Assembly (NCBI GenBank): GCA_958403205.1
Contig: CATXWM010000001.1
Coordinates: 1-64,000 of the forward strand
Direction: 5' to 3'
DNA from: an uncultured Collinsella sp.
GTDB taxonomy: Bacteria > Actinomycetota > Coriobacteriia > Coriobacteriales > Coriobacteriaceae
Length of the DNA: 64,000 nucleotides
The first letter of the stretch is position 1; each line of letters opens with the position of its first letter. A program made the position numbers and the translations under genes. Below the pieces are notes generated by a model, which was not told where the DNA came from, did not search any database, and saw only the letters and a list, made by a program, of their open reading frames with translations. This document shows positions 8,565 to 17,622 of the stretch, one piece after another.

Positions 8565-11207
8565 ATGTTAGATAGATTTACCGATCGCGCGCGTAAGGTC
8601 ATGTCCATGGCCAAGCAAGAGGCGCTTGATCTTCATTCAAATAAGGTGGGCACCGAGCACCTGCTGCTCGCGCTTGCCAAGGAGGACGAGGGCATTGCCG
8701 CCGAGGCACTGCGTTCGCTCGACATCTCCTACGATGACATCATGGATACCCTCAAAGAGGTCCAGACCACGGTTCCCGAGCCCAGTGGGGAGACCGAGGC
8801 GGCCAAGCTCGCCTTTACGCCGCTCGTCATTAGCGTGATGGAGCGTTCATTCCGTGTGGCGCGTGAGAACAACCAGACCTACGTGTCGACCGAGCACTTG
8901 CTGATCGGCATCGTCGAAGAGGGCAACGGCATGGCCATGGACATCCTCATGCGCCTAGGTGTGTCGTCCGCCTCCATCAAAAAGGCTATCGAGAAACTCA
9001 CCGCCAAGGACCAGGACAAGAAGCGTCCGCTCGCCGGCGCCGGTGCTGGTCGTCCCGGTGCGGGCCTGCCGTTCTTTAGCGGCTCGGATGCCTCTCAGCA
9101 AAAGGGGAGTGGCACCGATACGCTCAAGCAGTTCGCGACCAACCTCACACAGAAGGCGCGCGACGGCGAGCTCGACCCTGTAATTGGTCGCGAAAAGGAA
9201 GTCCAGCGTATGATGGAAATTCTTTCGCGCCGCACCAAGAACAACCCGCTCATTCTGGGCGACCCCGGCGTGGGCAAGACGGCCATCGTCGAGGGCTTGG
9301 CTCAGCAGATTGCAGCCGGCAACGTGCCCGAGAACCTCATGAACCAGAATATCTGGACGCTCGACCTGCCGGGCCTCGTGGCGGGTGCCAAGTATCGCGG
9401 CGAGTTTGAGGAGCGCCTCAAGAACGTGATCCAGGAGGCCACCGAAGCCGATGACGTCATCCTGTTTATCGACGAGATGCACACCATCATCGGTGCCGGT
9501 TCTGCCGAGGGTTCCATCGACGCGAGCTCCATGCTCAAGCCCGTGCTTGCGCGCGGTGCCTTCCAGATTATCGGCGCCACCACGGCCGAGGAATTCCGCA
9601 AGTACCTCACCAAGGATCCGGCCTTCGAGCGTCGCTTCCAGACCATCGATGTCGAGGAGCCGAGCGTCGAGGACACGGTCAAGATCCTGACCGCGCTCAA
9701 GCCGCGCTACGAGGAGCACCACCATGTGCGCTATACGCAGGGTGCTATCGAGGCCGCCGCGAACCTTTCCAACCGCTACATCCAGGATCGCTTCCTGCCC
9801 GATAAGGCTATCGACCTCATTGACGAGGCCGGTGCCCGCGCTCGCATCGCCGCGAATCGCGCGCCCGAGCCGGTGCGTGAGGCCGAGCATCGCGTGGAGG
9901 AGCTTAAGGCCGCCGCGCAGGAGGCCACCGAGAGCGACGACATGAACAAGGCCGCCGAGATCACCGAGCAGCAGAAGGCCGCCGAGATTGAGCTCGCCGA
10001 GGCCAAGGCCGCCTGGACGGCCGAGCTCGACGCCAGCCCGCTCACCATCGATGTCTCCCAGATCGCCGACATCGTGTCCGTGACTTCGGGCGTGCCGGTG
10101 TCTTCGCTTACCGAGAGCGAGAGCCGTCGCCTGCTGCAAGCCGAAAGCGTGCTCAAGACGCGCATCATCGGTCAGGACGAGGCTGTCGAGGCAGTTGCCA
10201 AGGCCGTGCGCCGCAGTCGCTCGCCGCTCAAGGACCCGCGTCGCCCCGGCGGCAGCTTTATCTTCCTGGGTCCCACCGGCACGGGCAAGACCGAGCTCGC
10301 CAAGACGCTCGCCGAGTACCTCTTTGGCAGCAAGGATGCGCTCATCAGCTTCGACATGTCCGAGTTCGGTAGCGAGTTCGAGGTCTCCAAGCTCATCGGT
10401 AGCCCCCCGGGCTATGTGGGCCACGACGAGGGCGGCCAGCTCACCAAGGCTGTTCGCCGTCACCCGTACTCGGTCGTGCTGTTCGACGAGATCGAGAAGG
10501 CGCACCCCGACATCTTCAATATCCTGCTGCAGGTGTTGGAGGAGGGCCGTCTGACCGATAGCCAGGGCAAGACGGTCGACTTCCGCAATACGGTGATCAT
10601 CATGACGTCAAACGTGGGCGCCCGCGAGATCGCGCAGGATGCGAGCGTTGGCTTTGGCACCACCGGCGAGCAGGGCCTCACGTCGAGTGAGATCCGCGGC
10701 CGCGCGATGGGCGAGCTCAAGCGCCTGTTCCGCCCCGAGTTGCTCAACCGTATCGACGACATTGTGGTGTTCCAGAAGCTCTCGGGCGAGAATCTTACCA
10801 AGATCGCGCACCTGCTGGTGGACGACCTGCGTCAGCGTTTGATTGCCAACGGCATGAACATCAAGCTCACCGATGCGGCCTATGACAAGATCGTGGCCGA
10901 GGGCACCGACCTCACCAACGGTGCGCGTCCGCTGCGCCGTGCCATCCAAAAGCTCATCGAGGACCCGCTGTCCGAGGAGCTTCTGGCTGGCGAGTGGGGC
11001 GAGGGCGATACCGTCCTGTGCGACGTGGCCGATGGCAAGTTTGTCTTTAGCCACGGCACGGGCGAGATTCCGGCACCGCGTCCGGCGGGTGCACTCGGGG
11101 GCGATACCGCTCCGGCGGCGCCGCACACCGGCAACGCCGCGCCCGTGAGCGGCGGCGTGACCTCGGGCCCCGGCGGCATGATGCAAGCCGGCTCTGGCGC
11201 GCTGTAG
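8565..11207 (+). CDS. clpC: ATP-dependent Clp protease ATP-binding subunit ClpC
   Basis: An 880-residue Hsp100 unfoldase that feeds proteins to ClpP. The N-domain repeats cover about 1-145. The first AAA module has Walker A GDPGVGKT at 232-239 and Walker B ILFIDEMH. The middle region (about 410-480) is coiled-coil and UVR-like. The second AAA module has GPTGTGKT at 569-576 and VVLFDEIEKAH. The tail after residue 830 is rich in G, A and P and is longer than usual. The ATG at 8565 follows AAGGAAA and gives the family's normal MLDRFTDRARKV start. In Bacillus clpC follows ctsR-mcsA-mcsB. None of these is present here and no CtsR-type operator was recognised. Confidence 0.97.
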   Translation: MLDRFTDRARKVMSMAKQEALDLHSNKVGTEHLLLALAKEDEGIAAEALRSLDISYDDIMDTLKEVQTTVPEPSGETEAAKLAFTPLVISVMERSFRVARENNQTYVSTEHLLIGIVEEGNGMAMDILMRLGVSSASIKKAIEKLTAKDQDKKRPLAGAGAGRPGAGLPFFSGSDASQQKGSGTDTLKQFATNLTQKARDGELDPVIGREKEVQRMMEILSRRTKNNPLILGDPGVGKTAIVEGLAQQIAAGNVPENLMNQNIWTLDLPGLVAGAKYRGEFEERLKNVIQEATEADDVILFIDEMHTIIGAGSAEGSIDASSMLKPVLARGAFQIIGATTAEEFRKYLTKDPAFERRFQTIDVEEPSVEDTVKILTALKPRYEEHHHVRYTQGAIEAAANLSNRYIQDRFLPDKAIDLIDEAGARARIAANRAPEPVREAEHRVEELKAAAQEATESDDMNKAAEITEQQKAAEIELAEAKAAWTAELDASPLTIDVSQIADIVSVTSGVPVSSLTESESRRLLQAESVLKTRIIGQDEAVEAVAKAVRRSRSPLKDPRRPGGSFIFLGPTGTGKTELAKTLAEYLFGSKDALISFDMSEFGSEFEVSKLIGSPPGYVGHDEGGQLTKAVRRHPYSVVLFDEIEKAHPDIFNILLQVLEEGRLTDSQGKTVDFRNTVIIMTSNVGAREIAQDASVGFGTTGEQGLTSSEIRGRAMGELKRLFRPELLNRIDDIVVFQKLSGENLTKIAHLLVDDLRQRLIANGMNIKLTDAAYDKIVAEGTDLTNGARPLRRAIQKLIEDPLSEELLAGEWGEGDTVLCDVADGKFVFSHGTGEIPAPRPAGALGGDTAPAAPHTGNAAPVSGGVTSGPGGMMQAGSGAL

Positions 11208-11232
11208 GGCGTGGCGACAATTTGATACGCGC

Positions 11233-11266
11233 AATCGAGGCGCTCCGGAAAGGGCGCCTCGATTTG
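11233..11266 (+). terminator. clpC terminator
   Basis: AATCGAGGCGC (11233-11243) and GCGCCTCGATT (11254-11264) form a perfect 11-bp stem. The T-tract after it is short, 26 bases past the clpC stop. Confidence 0.7.
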
Positions 11267-11421
11267 TAGAGCTGCGGAAGTTGTGACCGTTACGCTATGC
11301 GGTCCACCGTTAGCCGATGATGCGAGGGCGCTCGGCGTTTTCGACTGGTTTATGCACGTAAAGTCTGGGAATATACAAGTCGCATGTCTTACTGTCTAAC
11401 CAGTTGCGCCAAGGAGGCACC

Positions 11422-12879
11422 ATGGACTACAAGATTACCGGCTACGAGCCCGCTCAGCTGTTCCATTTCTTTGAGGAGGTCAGCGCGATCCCCCGTGGGT
11501 CTGGCAACGAGAAGGGCATCAGCGATTTCCTGGTCGCGTTTGCCAAGGAGCGCGGTCTCGATGTGTATCAGGACGAGGTCTACAACGTTATCATTCGCAA
11601 GCCCGCATCTGCCGGCGCCGAGAATGCCCCGACCGTGATGCTGCAGGGCCACATCGACATGGTGTGCGACAAGTTGGGCTCCGTTGAGCACGACTTTACG
11701 ACTGATGGTATCGACCTGGTCGTCAAGGACGGCGTCCTCACCGCTAACGGCACCACTCTGGGCGCCGACAACGGTATTGCCGTCGCTCTGATGCTCACTG
11801 TTCTCGATGACGATTCGATCGCTCACCCCGCCCTCGAGTGCGTATTCACCACCGACGAGGAGACTGGCCTGGTCGGCGCCGAGACGCTCGACAAGTCCCA
11901 GATTAGCGCCCGCACCATGATTAACCTTGACTCCGAGGAAGAGGGCGTTGCTACCGTCAGCTGCGCCGGCGGTGTCGTCGTTACCTACACCTGCCCCATC
12001 GTGCGCGAGCACAAGACCGGTAGTACCCTCACGCTCGACATCTCCGGCCTGCTGGGCGGTCACTCCGGCAGCGATATCAACCTGGAGCGCGGCAACGGCA
12101 GCCTCATCATGGCCCGCATCATCGACCGCCTGATGGTCGCTGGCGAGCCCGCCATCGTCAGCTTTAACGGCGGCACTAAGGACAACGCCATCAACCGTGA
12201 GTGCAAGGCTGTTCTGGTCTACGCCGATCACGCTGCCGCCGAGGCCGCGGCCGAGATCGCCCGTGGCATCATCGCCGACGTTACTGCCGAGCTCGAGGTC
12301 TTCGACCCCGGCTTTACCTGCACAGTTGAGATTGCCGACAACACTGAGGTCGAGGCCATGGACCAGAAGTCCGCGCTTGCCCTCATCCGCGCCCTGCGTC
12401 TTGCCCCCAACGGTGTGATCCGCCGCAACGTCGCCACCGACGGCTCCGTCGAGGTTTCCTCCAACATCGGCGTGGTTGCCACCTCTGACGACCAAGTCAA
12501 GATCATGCTGTCCCCGCGCTCCTCGATCACCTCGCTGCAGAACGAGTTCAAGGACCGCCTGCAGACGCTGGCCGATGTCCTGGGCTTCGACGCCAAGTTC
12601 GAGTTCGAGTATCCCGGCTGGAGCTATGCCGAGCATTCGCCGGTCCGCGACGTCTTTGTCGAGAGCTATCGCGAGCTCTTTGGCTCCGAGCTGCGCATCG
12701 AGTCCATTCACGCCGGCCTTGAGTGCGGCCTGTTTGCCGAGGCCCTGCACGGCTTGGACGCCATCGCCGTGGGCCCGACGCTCTCCGATGTCCACACCCC
12801 GGACGAGAGCATGGAGCTCGCTTCTGCCGAGCGCTTCTACGAGCTGCTCATCGACGTCCTCAAGCGCCTCGCTGCGTAA
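11422..12879 (+). CDS. pepD: Aminoacyl-histidine dipeptidase (PepD, M20C family)
   Basis: This 485-residue zinc peptidase cleaves dipeptides, classically Xaa-His such as carnosine, in the cytoplasm. The M20 metal-site motifs are intact: QGHIDMVCD gives the first metal ligand, LGADNGIA the bridging Asp, TTDEETGL the catalytic and metal Glu pair, and NLDSEE the next ligand. GGHSGSDI in the lid domain is also typical. The length equals E. coli PepD. The ATG at 11422 was chosen because AAGGAGG precedes it by 5 bases. An upstream TTG in the same frame would put this site inside the gene. It is a single gene with a strong terminator after it. Confidence 0.95.
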   Translation: MDYKITGYEPAQLFHFFEEVSAIPRGSGNEKGISDFLVAFAKERGLDVYQDEVYNVIIRKPASAGAENAPTVMLQGHIDMVCDKLGSVEHDFTTDGIDLVVKDGVLTANGTTLGADNGIAVALMLTVLDDDSIAHPALECVFTTDEETGLVGAETLDKSQISARTMINLDSEEEGVATVSCAGGVVVTYTCPIVREHKTGSTLTLDISGLLGGHSGSDINLERGNGSLIMARIIDRLMVAGEPAIVSFNGGTKDNAINRECKAVLVYADHAAAEAAAEIARGIIADVTAELEVFDPGFTCTVEIADNTEVEAMDQKSALALIRALRLAPNGVIRRNVATDGSVEVSSNIGVVATSDDQVKIMLSPRSSITSLQNEFKDRLQTLADVLGFDAKFEFEYPGWSYAEHSPVRDVFVESYRELFGSELRIESIHAGLECGLFAEALHGLDAIAVGPTLSDVHTPDESMELASAERFYELLIDVLKRLAA

Positions 12880-12936
12880 AGGTTGCGCTAGCAGCAGTCC
12901 GAGCCACGTGCTGGTGGATTGCAAATGACATTGCGT

Positions 12937-12980
12937 GAGGGGGCACCCGAGCTTTTGCGACGGGTGCCCCCTCTCTTCTT
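12937..12980. terminator. Bidirectional terminator between pepD and hipA
   Basis: A perfect 13-bp stem (12937-12949 with 12961-12973) lies between two convergent genes and is followed by TCTTCTTTT on the plus strand. It probably serves pepD mainly. Confidence 0.8.
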
Positions 12981-13005
12981 TTGGGAAATGGGAGATTACG
13001 GACAC

Positions 13006-14310
13006 CTAGCCCATATCCGCCTTGATGAGGTCGAGGGTGCGCTGGCAGTTTTCGCAGACGGGGCCGAGCATATGCTCGCGCAGGTCCGCCATGCCGGGCA
13101 GGTCGGCGTATTCGTCCATGACCTCTTCCATGCAAATGGGTACCTCGTAGGCGAGGTCCATCATGGTCGCAAAGCAAAACTTCTCGGATAGCCCGGCATC
13201 GGTGAGTGCCGCCTCCAGCGCGGGGTCGCCCATACCGTGGTATCGGCGGATAGCGCCTGGACCGATGCGCCCCACACGATTTTCGCCGCCAACGCTCATG
13301 GCAAGACGCGCCCGGCGGCGCATGCGCTCGTATGCCAGCCCCGATGCGACATCGTACATTCGAGCCATCATGGCTGCGCCGTCGTTTCCAAGGAGTAGGG
13401 AATAGTTTTTCGCGTGCGCATCCGGTGCGCCGATAATGGCGTTGAGGAACAGTATCTGCGTAAACAGATACAGGTTAAGTTGATGGTGGCTCGTATTTAC
13501 GAGGAGCTCTTGAATGTCGCGGGTGGTCGGGCCGCCGTCTGCTGTGTACTTTTGGGCGGGCATCACCCCAAGTGCCTGACAGAGGTCTTCTTGATGTAGG
13601 CGCCTGATCGTTCCGTCTTCGACTTTCACGCGGTCATAGCGCTCAACAATGAGGGCAGGTTCGTCCTCAAACATACGATATTCGACGTTTGCCGTTGCGA
13701 TACCGGCGCGCTGGGCGCTTTTCATGCAGACAAACTCATTGAGAGCCTCGAGTTTAAATCCGATAACGCCATTTTTGAAAATATGCGTCGTGGGCGAGGA
13801 GCCCATGCATTCGCACCAGCGGTCGTTTATGAACGCGAGCGCGAACTTGCCCTGGTTGCCTCCAAGTGACCAACTTTCATCTAGACCCATCCACGATGCA
13901 TCGCGGTCATCTCTGATCGACTTGAGACGGAGAGCAATTTCGTGGTCGTCTATAGGGCGGTAGTCGCCAGCGCGATGCAGGACGGCGTCGGCATCTTCTT
14001 CGGCACAAAACTGCACTCCGCCCGGACAGTCGAGTCCGATATGGCTGAGCAACGCAACGGGATTGTTGGGCCTAACGTTGAATTCGGCGGCAATCGCTTT
14101 TCGTTGGTCCTCGCTGTCGGGTAGAAGGCCAAACAAGTACGGATTCATGACCTGTTGGCCGTATGTGCGATTTGATACGGGTATGTTGGTCGATAGGGCT
14201 GGCCCGTCATAGTCATGATCGTAGGTAAAGCTGATAAGACCGTTCTCATCTTGCGTGAGCGTTCCCGCAGGTACGCCGCAAATAATGGTCCGAAGTGATG
14301 TTCTGGCCAT
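13006..14310 (-). CDS. hipA: HipA-family serine/threonine kinase, toxin of a HipBA module
   Basis: This 434-residue protein matches HipA kinases, which phosphorylate glutamyl-tRNA synthetase or other targets and cause growth arrest. The N-subdomain-1 region is at 1-100. The phosphate loop is SWSLGGNQGKFAL at 146-158. The likely ATP-binding Lys is 179 and the paired Glu is 192. The catalytic motif IGAPDAHAKN has Asp297, and the metal Asp is Asp320 in MYDVASG. All kinase residues look intact. The start lies three bases after the stop of the HipB-like gene, so the two form an operon. Codon use is less GC-biased than in the surrounding housekeeping genes, which suggests acquisition. Confidence 0.88.
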   Translation of the reverse strand: MARTSLRTIICGVPAGTLTQDENGLISFTYDHDYDGPALSTNIPVSNRTYGQQVMNPYLFGLLPDSEDQRKAIAAEFNVRPNNPVALLSHIGLDCPGGVQFCAEEDADAVLHRAGDYRPIDDHEIALRLKSIRDDRDASWMGLDESWSLGGNQGKFALAFINDRWCECMGSSPTTHIFKNGVIGFKLEALNEFVCMKSAQRAGIATANVEYRMFEDEPALIVERYDRVKVEDGTIRRLHQEDLCQALGVMPAQKYTADGGPTTRDIQELLVNTSHHQLNLYLFTQILFLNAIIGAPDAHAKNYSLLLGNDGAAMMARMYDVASGLAYERMRRRARLAMSVGGENRVGRIGPGAIRRYHGMGDPALEAALTDAGLSEKFCFATMMDLAYEVPICMEEVMDEYADLPGMADLREHMLGPVCENCQRTLDLIKADMG

Positions 14311-14313
14311 TGG

Positions 14314-14781
14314 CTATTTCCCTTCGGGCTTGGTTTGGTTAGATGCGTTTGCGGCAATCGAGACTCCGAGATTGGACATGGCGAAATCGGCGAAGACCTC
14401 GTTGTAGAGTGCGGATGTAAAGGGGGCATCTGCAAGAGCCGGAATGGTTGTGCTGCGACAGTTGCGATGATGAAGACGTTGGGCGTGATGGCGTCTGGAG
14501 GTGCTGCAAGGTTGATCAGCATGCGGGGCGTCGACTGGGTGCTCATTTTTCGTTTCGCTTATATCCCCTTGTGCTGCGAGCGCCAGTCCAAGAGCGTCGA
14601 AAAACGCCAGCAACTTGTCGAGTCGAATGCCGGTGGCGTCTCCTAGCTCGAGCGATGCGAGCAGGCGCTCCGAAACACCGGCCTTTTTGGCGAGGGCGGC
14701 ACGGGTGAGACCCTGAGTCTCGCGTGCCTGGCGCACATAGATGCCAGCTTGGCGCGGTGTGGTGATGGGAAGGGTGTCCAC
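14314..14781 (-). CDS. hipB: HipB-like antitoxin with XRE helix-turn-helix
   Basis: A 155-residue protein. Residues about 11-65 form an XRE/Cro-type helix-turn-helix (GLTRAALAKKAGVSERLLAS). The remaining 90 residues are an arginine- and histidine-containing tail of no known family, longer than classical HipB (88 residues). The start is GTG behind AGGAGA. It comes first in the operon, as antitoxins usually do, and three copies of a TGCA-N6-TGCA motif lie upstream. The inferred role is to bind and neutralise the kinase and to repress the operon. Confidence 0.8.
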   Translation of the reverse strand: MDTLPITTPRQAGIYVRQARETQGLTRAALAKKAGVSERLLASLELGDATGIRLDKLLAFFDALGLALAAQGDISETKNEHPVDAPHADQPCSTSRRHHAQRLHHRNCRSTTIPALADAPFTSALYNEVFADFAMSNLGVSIAANASNQTKPEGK

Positions 14782-14796
14782 GGCGATCTCCTAACG

Positions 14797-14864
14797 TGCA
14801 GACTTTTGCATATCAGTATGACATGCAAAAGTCTGCATGAAAAGGCCTCATGCAAAACTCTGCA
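14797..14864. promoter_or_regulatory. Three TGCAAAANTCTGCA operator-like repeats upstream of hipBA
   Basis: TGCAGACTTTTGCA (14797-14810) and its exact inverse TGCAAAAGTCTGCA (14824-14837) flank 13 AT-rich bases. A third copy, TGCAAAACTCTGCA, lies at 14851-14864. The first copy ends 5 bases from the hipB ribosome binding site. Known HipB operators are paired repeats of this type, so these are the likely HipB sites. Confidence 0.75.
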
Positions 14865-14872
14865 TGAGGCCT
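14839..14872 (-). terminator. mntP terminator, containing the third HipB-type motif
   Basis: AGGCCTCATGCA and TGCATGAGGCCT form a perfect 12-bp stem with a 6-base loop. On the minus strand it is followed by TTTTC, 30 bases after the mntP stop. The loop and stem tips are the TGCA motif at 14851-14864. Confidence 0.8.
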
Positions 14873-14901
14873 CATACGGACGTTTAGTTTTGAAGGGTGT
14901 T

Positions 14902-15480
14902 TTACAGCACCAAAATCCCCAGATGCTCAAGTAAGATCTTAAGCCCGATGAGGATGAGCACGACGCCACCCACGATGGTGGCGGGTTTTTCGTAGCGCGC
15001 GCCAAAGGTGTGGCCGATCGCTACGCCGGCGACGGAGAAGATAAACGTCGTGATGCCGATAAGCGATACAGCGGGAACGATATCGACCGAGAGCGCCGCA
15101 AATGAGATGCCCACGGCCAGGGCGTCGATTGAGGTGGCGATGGCGAGGATCAGGTACTCGCCCAGGTCAATCTTTTCGGCATCCTTGCCGTCGCCTTCAT
15201 CCTCGTCCTCGGTAAAGGTCTCCCACAGCATTTTGCCGCCGATAAAGGCCAATAGGATAAAGGCGATCCAATGGTCGATGGGTCCGATGATGCCCATGAA
15301 TTGGCTGCCAAGCGCCCATCCGATTACGGGCATGCCGGCCTGAAAGCCGCCAAAAAACAGGCCGAGCACCACGGCGACTTTAAGGCTGATCTTTTTCATG
15401 CCGAGACCTTTGCAGATGGAAACGGCAAAGGCGTCCATCGAAAGGCCAACGGCGAGCAACACGAGCTCTGCGAGTCCCAT
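14902..15480 (-). CDS. mntP: Manganese efflux pump MntP
   Basis: This 192-residue membrane protein has six predicted spans in two repeats of three, as in MntP (DUF204, YebN), which exports Mn2+. The acidic metal-site motifs are visible in both repeats: AVGLSMDAFAVSICKG near the start and AIATSIDALAVGISF at about 110-125. A charged cytoplasmic loop (EDEDEGDGKDAEK) lies between spans 3 and 4. The ATG at 15480 follows GAGAGGGAG. A reading frame running further upstream is only the riboswitch region. Expression is probably controlled by the manganese riboswitch and terminator directly before it. Confidence 0.93.
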   Translation of the reverse strand: MGLAELVLLAVGLSMDAFAVSICKGLGMKKISLKVAVVLGLFFGGFQAGMPVIGWALGSQFMGIIGPIDHWIAFILLAFIGGKMLWETFTEDEDEGDGKDAEKIDLGEYLILAIATSIDALAVGISFAALSVDIVPAVSLIGITTFIFSVAGVAIGHTFGARYEKPATIVGGVVLILIGLKILLEHLGILVL

Positions 15481-15487
15481 AGTCTGG

Positions 15488-15530
15488 CTCCCTCTCTGCG
15501 GGCGGGCCCGCGTGTACCTCTTGAGGGAGT
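15488..15530 (-). promoter_or_regulatory. Ribosome binding site and complementary anti-RBS of mntP
   Basis: The Shine-Dalgarno GAGGGAG (complement of 15488-15494) lies 7 bases before the ATG. The segment CTCCCTC (complement of 15523-15529), just after the terminator T-tract, can pair with it. The same CTCCCTC can instead pair with the 5' end of the aptamer. Confidence 0.5.
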
Positions 15531-15533
15531 AAT

Positions 15534-15668
15534 AAAAAAGACCCGTGGCGTACGCGTTGCGCGCACAGCCACGAGTCTCGTTCATTAAGGCAAGCCAGGC
15601 CGCATCGGCCAGTGTGTTGACTTACCGCGCCACCGGAGGCGAATCCGGTCACGCGACTACTCCCTCAT
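15534..15668 (-). promoter_or_regulatory. yybP-ykoY manganese riboswitch with terminator
   Basis: On the minus strand this leader has the family landmarks in order: GAGGGAGTAG (15666-15657), a stem region, GTCAACACACTGGCC (15621-15607) and GGCCTGGCTTGCC (15601-15589). A strong hairpin follows (AGACTCGTGGC pairing with GCCACGGGTCT) with TTTTTT, an intrinsic terminator before mntP. Known members bind Mn2+ and raise expression of mntP-type exporters. The aptamer was recognised by eye from these segments and the downstream gene, not by a covariance search. Confidence 0.75.
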
Positions 15669-15826
15669 TTATGCGAATCCCGATGCTACCACATGAACAG
15701 CTGATTTGGGTTGGGCTCTCAGCTGTGTTCGCTCATTCTGTAAGCATCGGATTTCGCAAGCGCCGCAGGGACAAACCGTGAGAAACTATTTAGCGTTTAT
15801 GGAGCGTATACGATGGGAGCGATGCC

Positions 15827-16894
15827 TTGGATAAGAACGAGCTGCAAAAGCGTATGGAACAGGCCATCCGCCTGACGGCACCTGGTCAGCCGATCCGCAC
15901 CGCCCTCGACATGATCATCGCCGGTCACCTGGGCGCCCTTATCTGCGTCGGCGACACCGAAAACGTGCTCGCTGCCGGTAACGATGGCTTCCCGCTCAAC
16001 ATTTCGTTTACCTCGAACCGCCTGTTCGAGCTTTCCAAGATGGACGGCGCCATCGTTATCGATGGCGACCTCACCCAGATCCTGCGCGCCAACTTCCACC
16101 TCAATCCCGATCCCTCGCTCGCCACGAGTGAGACGGGCATGCGTCACCGTACTGCCGCTCGCATGTCGGTGCTCACCGATGCCATCGTGATCTCGGTTTC
16201 GGCTCGTCGCGCCGTCGTCAACGTGTACGTCCACGGCAAGAGCTACGAGATCCAGCCCGTCACCACCATCATGAGCTCGGTCAACCAGCTCGTCGCCACG
16301 CTCCAGACTACCCGTCAGTCGCTCGATCGCTCCCTGCTGCGCCTGACGGCCCTCGAGCTCGACGACTACGTCACGCTCGCCGACATTACCGGTATTTTCT
16401 CGAGCTTCGAGATCATGCAGCAGGCAAAGACCGAGCTTAAGGATTGCATTGTCAAGCTGGGTAACCAGGGTAAGCTCGTGCAGATGCAGCTCGAGCAGCT
16501 CGCGGGCTCCAGCATGGATACCGAATACGACTTGATGATCCGCGACTACGCAAGCGATTCCTCTGAGGCCAACGCCGAGAAGATTCGCGCCGAGCTGAGC
16601 CGTATGACGCCTAAGGACCTGTCCGACCCGCAGCACGTGGCGGCAGTTCTGGGCTATGACGACTTGGACGAGGACTCCGTTATGACGCCGCTGGGCCTGC
16701 GCACGCTTTCGCGCGTGTCCGTCGTGCGCGACGGCGTGGCCGAGAAGATCGTCGACGAGTACGGCTCGCTGCAGGAGCTCATGGACGACATCAGCGAGGA
16801 TCCGGAGCGCTTGGGCGACTTTGGCGTCAACAACCCTGCCATTCTTGCGGACTCGCTGTACCGCATGAAGGGCACCAAACAGGGGAACGCATAA
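15827..16894 (+). CDS. disA: Diadenylate cyclase DisA
   Basis: This 355-residue protein makes c-di-AMP from two ATP while scanning DNA. The DAC domain (1-140) has DGA at 73-75 and RHRTAA at 106-111, both needed for nucleotide binding. A helical linker follows, and the C-terminal HhH DNA-binding domain covers about 285-350 (LRTLSRVSVVRDGVAEKIVD). The length is that of classical DisA. The start is TTG behind GGGAGCG. An ATG nearby is in another frame. The stop overlaps the ispD start by one base (TAATG), so it heads the disA-ispD-ispF-cysS operon. In Bacillus radA precedes disA; it is absent here. Confidence 0.95.
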   Translation: MDKNELQKRMEQAIRLTAPGQPIRTALDMIIAGHLGALICVGDTENVLAAGNDGFPLNISFTSNRLFELSKMDGAIVIDGDLTQILRANFHLNPDPSLATSETGMRHRTAARMSVLTDAIVISVSARRAVVNVYVHGKSYEIQPVTTIMSSVNQLVATLQTTRQSLDRSLLRLTALELDDYVTLADITGIFSSFEIMQQAKTELKDCIVKLGNQGKLVQMQLEQLAGSSMDTEYDLMIRDYASDSSEANAEKIRAELSRMTPKDLSDPQHVAAVLGYDDLDEDSVMTPLGLRTLSRVSVVRDGVAEKIVDEYGSLQELMDDISEDPERLGDFGVNNPAILADSLYRMKGTKQGNA

Positions 16895-17622
16895 TGGCGC
16901 CCGTATGCGCCGTGGTCGTTGCCGGCGGCAGCGGCCAGCGCTTTGGAAATCCCGGCGGCAAGCAGCTCGTTAATGTGGCGGGCCGTCCGCTCATGAGCTG
17001 GTCCATCCGCGCGTTCGATCGGAGCGATAAGGTCGGCCATATCGTCGTGGTTTGCCCTGCCGAGCGCCGTGCCGAGATGCGCCGCCTGGCCATCGACCCG
17101 TTTGACTATGACACGCCCATCAGCTTTGCCGATGCCGGCGATACCCGTCAGGATTCCACCCGTGCCGGCGTGCATGCGGTTCCGGCGGGTTTCGAATATG
17201 TCGCCATCCACGATGGCGCTCGTCCGCTCATTACGACCGAGGCCATCGACCACGCTATCGACGTGCTCATGGGTGACCGCTCGCTCGACGGTGTCGTGTG
17301 CGGTCAGCCCGCGATCGACACGCTCAAGATCGTCGACGGCGATAATATCGTCGAGACGCCGCCGCGCGAGCTCTATTGGGCAGCGCAGACGCCGCAGATT
17401 TTTAGCGTCGACGCCATGAAGCGCGCTCACGCCGCGGCGATTGCCGAGGGCTTTATCGGTACCGACGATTCATCGCTGGTCGAGCGCATGGGCGGGCGCG
17501 TCCGCTGTGTCCAGAGCCCGCGCGATAACCTTAAGGTGACGGTGCCCGAGGACTTGCGTCCCGTAACCGCGATTCTGCTTGGCCGCATGGCCGAGGGAGA
17601 GGACCTTCCCTATGTTCAGTAA
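16894..17622 (+). CDS. ispD: 2-C-methyl-D-erythritol 4-phosphate cytidylyltransferase
   Basis: This 242-residue enzyme transfers CMP from CTP to MEP in the non-mevalonate isoprenoid pathway. The glycosyltransferase-A-type nucleotide motif VVAGGSGQRFG lies at the start and the substrate Lys follows in GGKQLV. HDGARPLI and the D-T-L-K segment (AIDTLKIVDG) are also typical. It overlaps disA by one base and ispF by 11 bases, which implies tight coupling. The next enzyme-coding gene is IspF, two steps later in the pathway (ispE is not in this window). Confidence 0.94.
   Translation: MAPVCAVVVAGGSGQRFGNPGGKQLVNVAGRPLMSWSIRAFDRSDKVGHIVVVCPAERRAEMRRLAIDPFDYDTPISFADAGDTRQDSTRAGVHAVPAGFEYVAIHDGARPLITTEAIDHAIDVLMGDRSLDGVVCGQPAIDTLKIVDGDNIVETPPRELYWAAQTPQIFSVDAMKRAHAAAIAEGFIGTDDSSLVERMGGRVRCVQSPRDNLKVTVPEDLRPVTAILLGRMAEGEDLPYVQ

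Noticed and set aside
11389..13005. 538-codon minus-strand frame over pepD
   Set aside because: Shadow of pepD, no recognisable protein.
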